Assembly: GCA_963736425.1 (NCBI GenBank)
Contig: CAVTOX010000002.1
Location: forward strand, 31,533-95,532
DNA: 64,000 bases
From: Prado023 sp963736425
GTDB taxonomy: Bacteria > Actinomycetota > Actinomycetes > S36-B12 > CAIYMF01
Direction of reading: 5' to 3'
Part shown: piece after piece, positions 18,982 through 27,766 of the stretch
How positions within the stretch are numbered: position 1 is the first letter of the stretch
How the letters are laid out: each line of letters opens with the position of its first letter
Position numbers and translations under genes: made by a program
Notes under the pieces: model-generated
What the model saw: only the letters and a program-made list of their open reading frames with translations
What the model was told of the DNA's origin: nothing
Database searches by the model: none

Positions 18982-19015
18982 GGCAGAAGGTACACGGGGC
19001 CCGCTGCTGGTGCAA

Positions 19016-19033
19016 ACGCCGTGGAGACGGCGT
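19016..19033 (-). terminator. Terminator of the DUF4192 gene
   Basis: A 7-bp perfect stem with a 4-base loop (acgccgt-ggag-acggcgt), followed on the minus strand by TTTGC. It lies 12 bases after the DUF4192 stop and just before the riboswitch, so it separates the two transcripts. Confidence 0.5.
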
Positions 19034-19044
19034 GTCGTCGCCGG

Positions 19045-20097
19045 TCAGCGGCGCCCGGGATTGCGGCACTCGGACTCGGGTAGGCCCGCCAGTGAATCGC
19101 GCCACGAGCGGGGGTCGCTGCCCTGTGCCATGAGTCGTGCCGCGAGCGTGGCGAGGCGGTAGTGGGGATCCTCAGCCAGGGCTCTCTGGACGCAGACCGT
19201 GGCCAGCGCCCCCTCCCCCCGCATCCAGGCGACCAGCGCCAGGATGGTGGCCACCGGCGCGCCCGATCCCTCGGGGGCGACCCGAAGGGCGTCGCACAAG
19301 GTCTCGATGGTGCCTTCCGAGCACCGGAGGCAGTGATGTCCCCGCAGGACCAGCCTGTGCAGGACGACATCGCGCACCCGGATGTCGGCCAACGCCCGCA
19401 ACACCCGTACCGATCGGGACGGCGTCATGGGGACCGTGGGTGTGTGGCAGGCCCCGCTCGGGAGCAGGAGATCGGTGAGGAACGCGACCTGCGCGTCGCG
19501 CCACCGCTGGGTGTGGTTGGCCGGCCGGCGGCGAAGTCCCGCGCTCTGCACATCGGCGGCCCGCCTCTCGTCGCGGCTGATACGAATGCGCACCTCGTCC
19601 CGGCTGGCCAGAGGCGCGTATCCGGCGTAGACATACTCCGCTCGGACGGCATTCATGATGGTGGCGTCCAGAGGGGTGCCCTCCGCCGGGCAGCACGCCT
19701 GTTCGACGCAGGAGTGCGACCACCATCTCCGACCGTTCGTGCTGAGGTTGCCGCCGACCTCAACCCCTACGAGATCGAGGGCCAGCCGCAGCTCGACGAG
19801 GAAGTCCGCGCTTGAGAGGTCGTCGCGCCCTGTGGAGTCCCGATCCTCGACCCAGGCCACCCAGTCAACAGCGATCCCGCCCGTTCCACCGATGCTCAGG
19901 GCTGTCTGGGCCGCAACGGCTGCGACGTGCTCGCGGGGCGGAAGATCGACGCGAAGGATGACCGGCGAGACCCTGCCCGGCACCCCGTGGATGAAGGCGA
20001 CGAGGGATTTCTCGGGGAGGAATCCGAGCAGGGGGGCACAGGAGGCCACGAGGCTGGTCGGACAAGTGATGGGGGGAAGCAGAGGCTCGGCTGTCAT
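19045..20097 (-). CDS. DUF4192 family protein
   Basis: 350 residues. The family is recognised from the opening LVASCAPLLGFLPEKSLV, the central RRWWSHSCVEQACCPAEGTPLD, and a helical C-terminal half with repeated AxxLALVAWMRGEG and ALAEDPHYRLATL. DUF4192 proteins are common in actinobacteria and lack a known activity; the Cys-containing central motif is invariant. ATG start. Transcribed away from the SRPBCC/SDR pair. Confidence 0.8.
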   Translation of the reverse strand: MTAEPLLPPITCPTSLVASCAPLLGFLPEKSLVAFIHGVPGRVSPVILRVDLPPREHVAAVAAQTALSIGGTGGIAVDWVAWVEDRDSTGRDDLSSADFLVELRLALDLVGVEVGGNLSTNGRRWWSHSCVEQACCPAEGTPLDATIMNAVRAEYVYAGYAPLASRDEVRIRISRDERRAADVQSAGLRRRPANHTQRWRDAQVAFLTDLLLPSGACHTPTVPMTPSRSVRVLRALADIRVRDVVLHRLVLRGHHCLRCSEGTIETLCDALRVAPEGSGAPVATILALVAWMRGEGALATVCVQRALAEDPHYRLATLAARLMAQGSDPRSWRDSLAGLPESECRNPGRR

Positions 20098-20164
20098 GGC
20101 CCAACCGTCACCCCCGATGCCTGGTTCGGGAAGGTGGTGACAATCGATCTGTGGACAGCTGTGC

Positions 20165-20617
20165 TCAGATCTCCTCGCCGACGGCGAGCACCTTCGCGGT
20201 CCATGTGCCGGCAGGCGCCACTACGACGCACTCGTCGCCCACTGAGTGGCCGAGCAGAGCTGTGGCCAGGGGCGAGGTGTCGCTGATGCGCTCCTCGTCG
20301 AGGTAGGCCTCGACCGGATCGACGATCCGGACGATCAGCCGCTCGCCATCGGCGTCGGTGACGGCCACGCGGCTGCCCAACGTGATCGCCGACCCCAGGC
20401 TGCTGAGATCCAGGGTCCCGGACGTGCCCAGCAGCACCACGAGCCGATCGTGCTCAGCCTGGAGCCGCTCGAAATCTGCCACGACGCGCTCGTCGCGCTC
20501 GTCCTCAACGAGCAGTGGTCGCATGGCCGGGAGCTCCTCGACGGCGATCTGCTCGGCACGTGCGTGGAGGCTGGCCCTGCCGTCCGGGGTCAACATCACC
20601 TGTGCGTGCTCCGTCAT
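20165..20617 (-). CDS. GreA/GreB-like transcription elongation factor
   Basis: 150 residues. An N-terminal helical part (VMLTPDGRASLHARAEQIAVEELPAMRPLLVEDE, written here in pieces of the same helix hairpin) is followed by a C-terminal FKBP-like domain with VTDADGERLIVRIVDP, ISDTSPLATALLGHSVGDE and a closing beta strand. GreA-type factors stimulate transcript cleavage by stalled RNA polymerase. The coiled-coil tip acidic pair of true GreA is not clearly conserved, so this may be a GreA-related paralogue that binds polymerase without cleavage activity. ATG at 20617 fits the domain; the much longer open frame upstream is not coding. Confidence 0.7.
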   Translation of the reverse strand: MTEHAQVMLTPDGRASLHARAEQIAVEELPAMRPLLVEDERDERVVADFERLQAEHDRLVVLLGTSGTLDLSSLGSAITLGSRVAVTDADGERLIVRIVDPVEAYLDEERISDTSPLATALLGHSVGDECVVVAPAGTWTAKVLAVGEEI

Positions 20618-20944
20618 GCCTGCTCCCGCCGATAGTGAGTTCCTGCCCAGTGCTGCTGGGACGCTGACCGAGGCTACCCTGCGAGCCCTGCTCATGACGC
20701 ACGCCGGGCTGTGAGCATCCCGTCGACGGGTACGCCCCGGCAGCGACCGTGGTCGCAGAAGGGTCGGCAGGCAGTCGTTGAGAGGCCCGAGCATCCTGCG
20801 GCTTCCCCTCCGCAGAGCGCCCGGGCCCTGCCTCAGAAAGTACCCTCGCTCCGCCGAGAAACTGCGCAACGCCACGCGGGAAGTCCTCCCGCTGGCGGCC
20901 TGAGGTCGGATGCGGCTGACCGGTGGAGGCCGCAGACTTGGCGC

Positions 20945-21421
20945 ATGGCCCGCTACAGCACGACCCTGCAGACGGAGGCTCCCGCGCCCCTCGTCCTTGA
21001 CCATCTCGCGGACTTCACGACAGTCGCTGACTGGGATCCCGGCGTCACCGAGGCCACGCTGATCTCCGGCGAGCCGGGCCGGGTCGGATCCCGATACCGC
21101 GTGACGGCGACCTTCGGACCTCGGAGGATCCCACTCGAGTACGCCCTCGTGGAGCGGGTCGACCCGCTGGACGGCGAGCCGGGCCGGGTGGTTCTGATCG
21201 CCGAGACCGGCTCGTTCACCTCGCATGACACCATCACGGTCACCCCCACAGCCAGCGGCAGCCAGGTCCAGTACGACGCGATCCTGAGCCTGCAGGGGCT
21301 GGGTCGAGCCCTGGACTGGCCCCTGCACCTGGCCTTCCAGGTGATCGGGCGAAAGGCCGAGCAGGGGCTGCGCGACGAGCTCGCCGCCGTGGCTGCAGCG
21401 AATGACGACGGCCCGCAATGA
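20945..21421 (+). CDS. SRPBCC-family (polyketide cyclase-like) protein
   Basis: 158 residues with the START/Bet v1 pattern: ARYSTTLQTEAPAPLVLDHL, then ADFTTVADWDPGVTEATLIS, several beta strands and a long C-terminal helix (LHLAFQVIGRKAEQGLRDEL). Such domains bind lipophilic ligands; no catalytic residue can be named. The ATG at 20945 is chosen because it precedes the first strand. Its stop overlaps the ATG of the SDR gene (ATGA), so the two are very likely produced together. Confidence 0.75.
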   Translation: MARYSTTLQTEAPAPLVLDHLADFTTVADWDPGVTEATLISGEPGRVGSRYRVTATFGPRRIPLEYALVERVDPLDGEPGRVVLIAETGSFTSHDTITVTPTASGSQVQYDAILSLQGLGRALDWPLHLAFQVIGRKAEQGLRDELAAVAAANDDGPQ

Positions 21422-22413
21422 CCGTCCTCGGCTCGGCGGCCTCCGCAGCCGCACGACTGGCCGACGGGGCTCTGGAGGCCAGCGTCGCCGGAGGGTTCGG
21501 CAGCACCGGGATCCGTCTGCGGCGCCGGATGTTCGGGTGGACGGACCTGCCTCGGCTCGACGGACGCCGTGTGGTGATCACCGGCGCGACCTCCGGGATC
21601 GGGCTGGCCGCCGCCCACGAGATGGCAGGACTGGGTGCGCAGCTCTCACTCATCGGACGCGACGTCTCCCGGACGCAGGCAACCGCCGAGGAGCTCGCGC
21701 GGGAGTCCGGCGGTGACGTCAACGCGTACATCGCGGACCTCGACATCCTCGCGGATGCCCGGCGGGTTGCCGACGAGATTGCCGCCGAGGGTCGCGCCGT
21801 TGACGTGCTGGTGCACAACGCGGGGGCGCTCTCGGCGCAGTACCGGCGCACTGATGAGGGCTTCGAGGCCACCTACGCCTCGCAAGTCCTCAGCCAGCAC
21901 ATCATCACCTCCCGGCTGCTTCCCGCGCTGGAGCGGGGCTCAAGCCCGAGGGTGATCGTGGTCTCGTCTGGCGGCATGTACGCGGAGAGGCTGGACCTGG
22001 CGACCGTGCAGATGTCGGCTCAGGACTACGACGGAGTCCGGGCGTATGCACGGGCGAAGCGCGTCCAGGTGACTCTCACCGAGCAATGGGCGTGCCGCTT
22101 CCCGGACTCGTCCGTGGGATTCCACAGCATGCACCCCGGCTGGGCCGACACTCGAGGGGTGCAGGACTCCCTGCCGACCTTCCGCCGGTTGACCCGTCCG
22201 ATCCTGCGCACCGCTGCGGAGGGCGCGGACACCATCGTCTGGCTCGCGGGAGTGGAGCCGATTCCGGCGCCCAGCGGCACGTTCTGGCTGGACCGTGCAC
22301 CGCGCGGCACGGTGCGCTATCCCGGAACGCGTCCTGTCCCGGGTGAGGCCGAGGCGCTCTGGAGCCTCGTGTGCCAGCAGACCGGTGAGACCCCTTCGCC
22401 CGATGGTGGATGA
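21418..22413 (+). CDS. Short-chain dehydrogenase/reductase, DHRS12-like
   Basis: 331 residues. NAD(P)-binding TGATSGIG is at 55-62, followed by NAG in VLVHNAGALS, the catalytic Ser in VVSSGGMYAE and Y-x3-K in AYARAKRVQ. The N-terminal extension before the Rossmann fold and the blocks SSGGMY and SMHPGWADTRGVQ match the DHRS12 subgroup found in animals and bacteria. Substrate is unknown, probably a hydrophobic ketone or alcohol. It is coupled to an SRPBCC protein that could deliver such a ligand. Confidence 0.82.
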   Translation: MTVLGSAASAAARLADGALEASVAGGFGSTGIRLRRRMFGWTDLPRLDGRRVVITGATSGIGLAAAHEMAGLGAQLSLIGRDVSRTQATAEELARESGGDVNAYIADLDILADARRVADEIAAEGRAVDVLVHNAGALSAQYRRTDEGFEATYASQVLSQHIITSRLLPALERGSSPRVIVVSSGGMYAERLDLATVQMSAQDYDGVRAYARAKRVQVTLTEQWACRFPDSSVGFHSMHPGWADTRGVQDSLPTFRRLTRPILRTAAEGADTIVWLAGVEPIPAPSGTFWLDRAPRGTVRYPGTRPVPGEAEALWSLVCQQTGETPSPDGG

Positions 22414-22430
22414 GCGGACAGCCTGGCAGA

Positions 22431-22473
22431 ACCGACGTAGCCCCCGAGCCGATAGGCGGGGGGCTACGTCGGT
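22431..22473. terminator. Strong bidirectional terminator hairpin
   Basis: A 15-bp perfect stem (accgacgtagccccc paired with gggggctacgtcggt) with a 13-base loop lies between the convergent SDR and proline-rich membrane protein genes and should serve both. Confidence 0.75.
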
Positions 22474-22485
22474 TGAGATGCGGGT

Positions 22486-23475
22486 TCAGGCAGTCGGTGC
22501 CGCGATCCTGCCGCCGGAGAAGTACCTCCAGGCGTAGGCGACCGCGATGGCAGTCACCGGTACCGAGACCAGCAACCCCACGCCGCAGAGCAGTGCACCG
22601 GCAACATTCACCACGAAGCACAGCAGAGCCAGCACGATCAACGGACCGATGTTGGCAGCGACGACCTCGAACGAGGCGCGGATGGCACCGGTGGGGCTGG
22701 ACTCAGGTGCCGTCGTGACCGAGTCGGTCTTCCTGTCGAGGATCGCGTAGCCGTAGAACTGCAGCAGGAAGCCCGCGATCAGTCCGGGGATGACGCACAG
22801 GATCAACCCCACAGTGACGATCAGGGCCACCAGCAGGGAGGCGATGATGTAGGGCCCGATGTCCTTGGTGGAGACCAACTGCTCGACGCTGGGGCGTCCA
22901 CCGTCCAGGATCGCCAGTGCGGCCCGGATCAGTCCAAGGCCGATCACCAGCGAGATGAACAGGCTCAGGATCGAGCCGATCAATGTCAGCAGCCAGCTGT
23001 CGAACCCTTGGGACAGCCAGTTGCTCAATCCGGAGGCAAGGATCAGGACCAACCCGATGAGCACCAGCGGCCCGAGGTTGGCCGTGAAGCCCTTCCACCC
23101 GTATCCGATCGCGTCGGTGGCCGAGAAGGGCGGACGTTGCGGTGCCGGCGTGACCGGCGGCCCGTATCCGGGCTGGGGTGGGTAGGAAGCTCCGGGAGGC
23201 GGTGGAGGCGGCGGGTATCCAGCACCCGGGGGCGGAGGCGGCGGTGGGTAAGCCCCTCCGGGCGGGGGTGGCGGCGGGGGCGGATAGCTGGCGCCGGGGG
23301 GCGGCGGCGGGACCTCAGCGGCAGACGGTGGCGGGGGAATGTCCGCGCTCATCTGCCCCTCAACCGGGGGCTCGGGGGTCAGCGACGATTCGCCAAGGGC
23401 GGACGGGAGGTCCGTTGTGGCCGACTCATCGGGAACAGATGGATCGGGGGGCGGAGGCGCGGTGGGATCGCTCAT
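22486..23475 (-). CDS. Proline-rich multi-pass membrane protein
   Basis: 329 residues. Residues 1-115 are acidic then extremely Pro-rich and probably cytoplasmic and disordered. From 120 on there are about five to six hydrophobic segments (around 130-150, 160-190, 205-240, 270-300 and 300-318), arranged like the integral membrane domain often found with Pro-rich N-termini in actinobacteria (DUF975-like). No function is established. ATG start; monocistronic, ended by a strong hairpin. Confidence 0.6.
   Translation of the reverse strand: MSDPTAPPPPDPSVPDESATTDLPSALGESSLTPEPPVEGQMSADIPPPPSAAEVPPPPPGASYPPPPPPPPGGAYPPPPPPPGAGYPPPPPPPGASYPPQPGYGPPVTPAPQRPPFSATDAIGYGWKGFTANLGPLVLIGLVLILASGLSNWLSQGFDSWLLTLIGSILSLFISLVIGLGLIRAALAILDGGRPSVEQLVSTKDIGPYIIASLLVALIVTVGLILCVIPGLIAGFLLQFYGYAILDRKTDSVTTAPESSPTGAIRASFEVVAANIGPLIVLALLCFVVNVAGALLCGVGLLVSVPVTAIAVAYAWRYFSGGRIAAPTA
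23176..23310 (-). repeat. In-gene tandem repeat encoding PPPPPPPG(A/G)xY units
   Basis: Three to four imperfect copies of a 36-42 base unit encode runs of six to eight prolines separated by GASY, GGAY, GAGY and GASY. They cover residues about 56-100 of the proline-rich membrane protein. Such GC-only repeats are prone to length change and to assembly collapse. Confidence 0.7.
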
Positions 23476-23640
23476 TGTCCATATCCTTCACTGCCGACCG
23501 GGGCGGCCGACCTTCACCCTGAGCCTAGGAGGGTCCGGTGGCCGCATGGAAGTGCCACGCCCTGTTCCCACGCGTGATGTTTCGCATACGGTCAATCGGT
23601 ACCGATGGCGAGGTGCCACCCGGGGCACGCGCAGACGCAC

Positions 23641-23676
23641 GTTGGCGCCGGTCCTCGGATGAGACCCGGCGCCAAC
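23641..23676 (-). terminator. Terminator of nrdJ
   Basis: An 11-bp perfect stem (gttggcgccgg with ccggcgccaac) and 14-base loop lie 15 bases beyond the nrdJ stop. Confidence 0.65.
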
Positions 23677-23691
23677 GATCGATGGAACTGG

Positions 23692-26556
23692 TCAGCTGCA
23701 GCCGCTCGTGCTCCCGCAGCCCTCGCACACGTAGCACGAGCCGGCCGGTCGCATCTTCACGCCACAGGTCATGCACAGCGGGGCGTCGGACGCCTTCCCG
23801 TTGATCGCCTCGAGCAGCTCGGCTGAGGAGTGCACGTCATTCAGCGACAGCCCACCCCCGGCATGCCTGGCGGGCGGCGGCCCAGTCAGGCTGCCCAGCT
23901 GCTCCTCCACGGGCACCGACTGCGCCAGGCCCTCGACATCGATCTCGAGCTGCGAGCCGCCGTAGGCCGCAGCGACCTGGGCCGTGCGCTCCTCAGCGGT
24001 GAAGATCCCCAGACCCTCACGGCTGTCGTAGTCCAGGTAGTCCAGTGCCAGACGCCGGAAGATGTAGTCCACGATCGACTGCGCCATCCGGATGTCCGGG
24101 TCGTCGGTCATGCCTGAGGGCTCGAAGCGCATGTTCACGAACTTGTTGACGAACGCCTCCAGTGGGACGCCGTACTGCAGGGCGATCGACGTGGCGATCG
24201 AGAAGGCGTCCATGACTCCCGCGAGTGTGGAACCCTGCTTGCCGAGCTTGAGGAAGACCTCGCCGAGACCGTCGTCGGGGTAGGAGCCCGCCGTCATGTA
24301 TCCCTCGGCCCCACCGACAGCGAATGAGACGGTCCGGCTCGGACGCGACTTGGGAAGGCGCTTGCGGATCGGACGGTACTCGACCTCGACGGTGGGCACG
24401 TCAGCCCCAGCCTTCTTGGCCTTGCCGTCGGACAGGGGCTGGCCGACCTTGCAGTTGTCGCGGTAGATCGCCAGGGCCTTGATGCCCATCTTCCAGGCCT
24501 GGAAGTAGATCTCCTCGACCTCCTCGATGGAGGCTGACTCGGGCATGTTCACCGTCTTGGAGATGGCTCCCGACAGGAAGGGCTGGCACGCAGCCATCAT
24601 CCGTACGTGGCCCATCGGCGTGATCGCTCGCTCGCCCATGGCGCAGTCGAACACCGAGTAGTGCTCGAGCTTCAGCGCCGGCGCACCGATGACGTGGCCG
24701 TGCTCGGCGATGTACTCGACGATGGCCTCGATGGTCTCGCCCGTGTAGCCCAGGCGGACAAGTGCGCGCGGAATCACCTGGTTGACGATCTGCATGGAGC
24801 CGCCACCGACGAGCTTCTTGAACTTGACCAGGGAGAAGTCCGGCTCGATTCCGGTCGTGTCGCAGTCCATCATGAAGCCGATGGTGCCGGTGGGTGCCAG
24901 GACTGAGGCCTGCGCGTTGCGCCAGCCATGCACGGTGCCGACCTGGATGCCCTCCTGCCAGACCTGCGAGGCGAGCGTGAGGATGCTGGCGTCCAGAGCC
25001 GAGTGCGTGCGCTGGGAGTCCGTTGCCGCCGCGTGCTTGCGCATCACCCGGGTGTGGGCGTCCTTGTTGCGGGCGTAGCCCTCGTACGGCCCGACGACGG
25101 AGGCCAGCTCCGCAGAACGCTTGTAGGCCGTGCCTGTCATGAGGCTCGTGATGGAGGCAGCCAGCGCGCGGCCTGCATCCGAGTCGTAGGCGAGCCCGGT
25201 GGCCATGAGCAGCGCGCCGAGGTTGGCGTAACCGATGCCCAGCTGGCGGAACTTGCGGGTGGTGTCGCCGATGGCCTCTGTCGGGAAGTCTGCGAAGCAG
25301 ATCGAGATGTCCATCGCCGTGATGATGAACTCGACGGCCTTCTTGAACAGGGGCGCATCGAATGTGTCGTCGGCCTTGAGGAACTTCAGCAGGTTCAGCG
25401 ACGCAAGGTTGCACGACGAGTTGTCAAGGCTCATGTACTCCGAGCACGGGTTGGACGCTGTGATCCGCCCCGACTCCGGGTTGGTGTGCCAGTCGTTGAT
25501 CGTGTCGTCGTACTGGATGCCTGGGTCCGCGCAGGCCCAGGCGGCCTCCGCCATTGACCGGAACAGGGTCTTCGCGTCGAGGGTCTCGATCACCTCACCG
25601 GTCCCCCGTGCGACCAGGCCGAACTCGCGCTTCTCCTCGACCGCGCGCATGAACTCATCGGATACCCGCACGGAGTTGTTGGCGTTCTGGTACTGCACCG
25701 AAGTGATGTCCTTGCCGCCGAGGTCCATGTCGAAGCCCGCATCGCGAAGGACGCGGATCTTCTCCTCCTCGCGGACCTTGGTGGCGATGAACTCCTCGAT
25801 GTCGGGGTGGTCGACGTCCAGGACGACCATCTTCGCGGCGCGCCGGGTGGCTCCACCGGACTTGATGGTGCCCGCCGAGGCGTCGGCCCCCCGCATGAAG
25901 GACACCGGACCCGACGCGGTCCCCCCGCTGGACAGCAGCTCCTTGCTGGAACGGATCCGCGACAGGTTCAAGCCCGCTCCGGACCCGCCCTTGAAGATCC
26001 AGCCCTCCTCGCGGTACCAGTTCAGGATCGAGTCCATCGTGTCGTCGACGGCCAGGATGAAGCAGGCGCTGACCTGCTGGGGCGAGGGGGTGCCGACGTT
26101 GAACCACACCGGGGAGTTGAACGAGAAGACCTGGTGCACCAGCATCCAGGTGAGCTCGTGCTCGAAGATCTCGGCATCCTGCTCCGTCGCGAAGTAGCCG
26201 TGCTCGCGTCCCGCACGACCATAGGTGAGGACGACGCGGTCGATCAGCTGGCGCAGGCTGTTCTCGCGCTGCTCCGTTCCAGCGGCACCGCGGAAGTACT
26301 TCGTCGTCACGATGGTGTAGGCGTTGACCGACCAGAAGTCCGGGAACTCCACGCCGCGCTGCTCGAACACCGTCTCGTTGGTCTTCCAGTTGGTCTGGAC
26401 GACGTCGCGGCTCTCCCACACGATGTCGTCATAGGGGTGGACACCCTCGATGGTGAACACGCGCTCGAAACGGACGCTCGGCACGACGCGGGGCCGCCTC
26501 TCTGCGCTGGTGCGGGTCTCGGCAGCCTTCTGGTTGTCCGACGATGCTCGGGTCAT
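23692..26556 (-). CDS. nrdJ: Vitamin B12-dependent (class II) ribonucleotide reductase
   Basis: 954 residues. Reduces ribonucleotides to deoxyribonucleotides using adenosylcobalamin, so it works with or without oxygen. Visible marks are the N-terminal RVVPSVRFERVFT, the loop GGSGAGLNLSRIRSSKELLS, the active-site block NPCSEYMSLDNSSCNLASLNL (read in two pieces around the thiyl Cys), and the C-terminal tail with CMTCGVKMRPAG and CYVCEGCGSTSGCS that supplies the redox and zinc cysteines. The ATG at 26556 has aggagag 4 bases upstream; the open frame before it is not coding. It follows nrdR in the same direction and should be under NrdR control. No cobalamin riboswitch was recognised ahead of it. 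Confidence 0.95.
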   Translation of the reverse strand: MTRASSDNQKAAETRTSAERRPRVVPSVRFERVFTIEGVHPYDDIVWESRDVVQTNWKTNETVFEQRGVEFPDFWSVNAYTIVTTKYFRGAAGTEQRENSLRQLIDRVVLTYGRAGREHGYFATEQDAEIFEHELTWMLVHQVFSFNSPVWFNVGTPSPQQVSACFILAVDDTMDSILNWYREEGWIFKGGSGAGLNLSRIRSSKELLSSGGTASGPVSFMRGADASAGTIKSGGATRRAAKMVVLDVDHPDIEEFIATKVREEEKIRVLRDAGFDMDLGGKDITSVQYQNANNSVRVSDEFMRAVEEKREFGLVARGTGEVIETLDAKTLFRSMAEAAWACADPGIQYDDTINDWHTNPESGRITASNPCSEYMSLDNSSCNLASLNLLKFLKADDTFDAPLFKKAVEFIITAMDISICFADFPTEAIGDTTRKFRQLGIGYANLGALLMATGLAYDSDAGRALAASITSLMTGTAYKRSAELASVVGPYEGYARNKDAHTRVMRKHAAATDSQRTHSALDASILTLASQVWQEGIQVGTVHGWRNAQASVLAPTGTIGFMMDCDTTGIEPDFSLVKFKKLVGGGSMQIVNQVIPRALVRLGYTGETIEAIVEYIAEHGHVIGAPALKLEHYSVFDCAMGERAITPMGHVRMMAACQPFLSGAISKTVNMPESASIEEVEEIYFQAWKMGIKALAIYRDNCKVGQPLSDGKAKKAGADVPTVEVEYRPIRKRLPKSRPSRTVSFAVGGAEGYMTAGSYPDDGLGEVFLKLGKQGSTLAGVMDAFSIATSIALQYGVPLEAFVNKFVNMRFEPSGMTDDPDIRMAQSIVDYIFRRLALDYLDYDSREGLGIFTAEERTAQVAAAYGGSQLEIDVEGLAQSVPVEEQLGSLTGPPPARHAGGGLSLNDVHSSAELLEAINGKASDAPLCMTCGVKMRPAGSCYVCEGCGSTSGCS

Positions 26557-26641
26557 GCGCTCTCCTATGGATCGGCCGCGGCGGTTCGCGGTGGTTCCCC
26601 GGCAGGCCGGGTGGATGGACGTTCTGGATGATCGGGCGGTG

Positions 26642-26663
26642 CACACCGGCTCCCCCCGGTGTG
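26642..26663 (-). other. Hairpin between nrdR and nrdJ
   Basis: Perfect 8-bp stem (cacaccgg with ccggtgtg) and 6-base loop, 22 bases past the nrdR stop and 86 bases before nrdJ. No T-run follows. It could be a weak terminator or a processing site that sets the ratio of regulator to enzyme. Confidence 0.35.
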
Positions 26664-26684
26664 GTCGTGCGGGGGTCGTGCGGG

Positions 26685-27173
26685 TCAGGTCACCCCTGAG
26701 CGCAGGTCCACTGGAGCGGAACCGACGCCCGCTGCAGCTCGGAGCAGGGTGATCTCGGCCTCGAAGTCCGCCAGGGATTCGAACGACCGGTAGACCGAGG
26801 CGAAGCGAAGGTAGGCCACCTCGTCGAGGATGCGAAGTGGGCCGAGGATGGCCATGCCGACGTCGTGGGAGGCGATTGCCGCCTGGCCGGAGGCCCTCAG
26901 GCTGTCCTCAACCTGCTGTGCGAGCAGGGCCAGGTCGTCCTCGCTGACAGGGCGGCCCTGGCAGGCCTTGCGCACGCCAGAGACGACCTTGTCCCTGCTG
27001 AATGGCTCGACGACACCCGAGCGCTTGACGACGAGCATGCTCATCGTCTCGACAGTGGTGAAACGCTGGCTGCAGGCGGGGCAGAGCCTGCGCCGACGGA
27101 TCGCGGTCCCGTCGTCTGTGGAACGCGAGTCGACGACTCGGGTCTCTGTGGAGCGGCAGAACGGGCAGTACAT
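26685..27173 (-). CDS. nrdR: Transcriptional repressor NrdR
   Basis: 162 residues. The N-terminal zinc ribbon has CPFCRSTETRVVDSR and CPACSQRF, followed by an ATP-cone domain (VVKRSGVVEPFSRDKVVSGV to FASVYRSFESLADF). NrdR senses ATP/dATP and represses ribonucleotide reductase genes by binding paired NrdR boxes. Position immediately before nrdJ is the classic actinobacterial arrangement. ATG start. Inverted-repeat sites at 27253-27305 upstream may be its own operators. Confidence 0.95.
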   Translation of the reverse strand: MYCPFCRSTETRVVDSRSTDDGTAIRRRRLCPACSQRFTTVETMSMLVVKRSGVVEPFSRDKVVSGVRKACQGRPVSEDDLALLAQQVEDSLRASGQAAIASHDVGMAILGPLRILDEVAYLRFASVYRSFESLADFEAEITLLRAAAGVGSAPVDLRSGVT

Positions 27174-27252
27174 GGGTCACCTCCCCTGTCTCGGCGGGCC
27201 TCGCTGGGGGCGGACCGGCCACCGCCTGGGGATCACCCTGGGGATTACCTGT

Positions 27253-27305
27253 CCAGAACCTGTGGACGATCAACCACAACCTGTGGATGACTTACACCGG
27301 TGTAA
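27253..27305. promoter_or_regulatory. Putative NrdR-box pair and adjacent palindrome upstream of nrdR
   Basis: Two inverted repeats, ccagaacctgtgg (27253-27265, imperfect) and ccacaacctgtgg (27274-27286), are spaced 21 bases apart, exactly two helical turns, as in known NrdR operator pairs. A third element, the perfect palindrome ttacaccggtgtaa (27292-27305), follows. They lie 80-132 bases before the nrdR start. The match is by arrangement and partial consensus only. Confidence 0.5.
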
Positions 27306-27380
27306 CTACTAGATGTGGTGAACCGTAGACCCTGGAACCCGAGGACGCAAGCATTGCGGAGGAAATCTTCACCGGTGGGC

Positions 27381-27749
27381 TCAGGAGGTGCTGGGAACCA
27401 GGAGAACCTGACCAGGCTGGATGAGGTTCGAGCGCATGCCGTTGAGCTCACGGATGCGGGTGACCACCTCGCGCGGGTCGGCTTCGGGCGACGTCCGACC
27501 AGCGATGAGCCACAGGGAGTCGCCCTGGACCACCACGACACTATGGGCACTGACTGGACGGGGTGGTGAGGTGTCCGCAGCCAGAGCGCGTCCGCCGCCC
27601 ACCACGTCGGTGACGCTGATGCCCAGCAGCACCACCAGCGCGGCCAGCACCCCGCTGCGGGCGAGGCGTCCCCGGCGCGTGAGACGAACGTCGAGTGCCG
27701 AGGTCGGGCCGCTCGGGGCCCAGACTGCGGCAGTTCCGTATGTGGACAT
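27381..27749 (-). CDS. LysM-domain membrane-anchored protein, ChiZ/YneA-like
   Basis: 122 residues: a 30-residue polar N-terminus, one membrane segment (about 33-50, SGVLAALVVLLGISVTDVV), then a LysM peptidoglycan-binding domain (about 70-120) with VVVQGDSLWLIAG and NLIQPGQVLLVP. Position between nrdR and divergent lexA is the same as mycobacterial ChiZ (Rv2719c), a damage-induced cell wall protein, and parallels Bacillus YneA, an SOS division inhibitor. LexA boxes in the shared intergenic region support SOS control. ATG start with gaggagg ahead. The role in halting division is inference from context. Confidence 0.75.
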   Translation of the reverse strand: MSTYGTAAVWAPSGPTSALDVRLTRRGRLARSGVLAALVVLLGISVTDVVGGGRALAADTSPPRPVSAHSVVVVQGDSLWLIAGRTSPEADPREVVTRIRELNGMRSNLIQPGQVLLVPSTS

Positions 27750-27766
27750 CGCGACCTCCTCGAACT

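Noticed and set aside
26557..26684. Cobalamin riboswitch ahead of nrdJ
   Set aside because: Only 128 bases lie between nrdR and nrdJ and no B12-box or aptamer core could be recognised.
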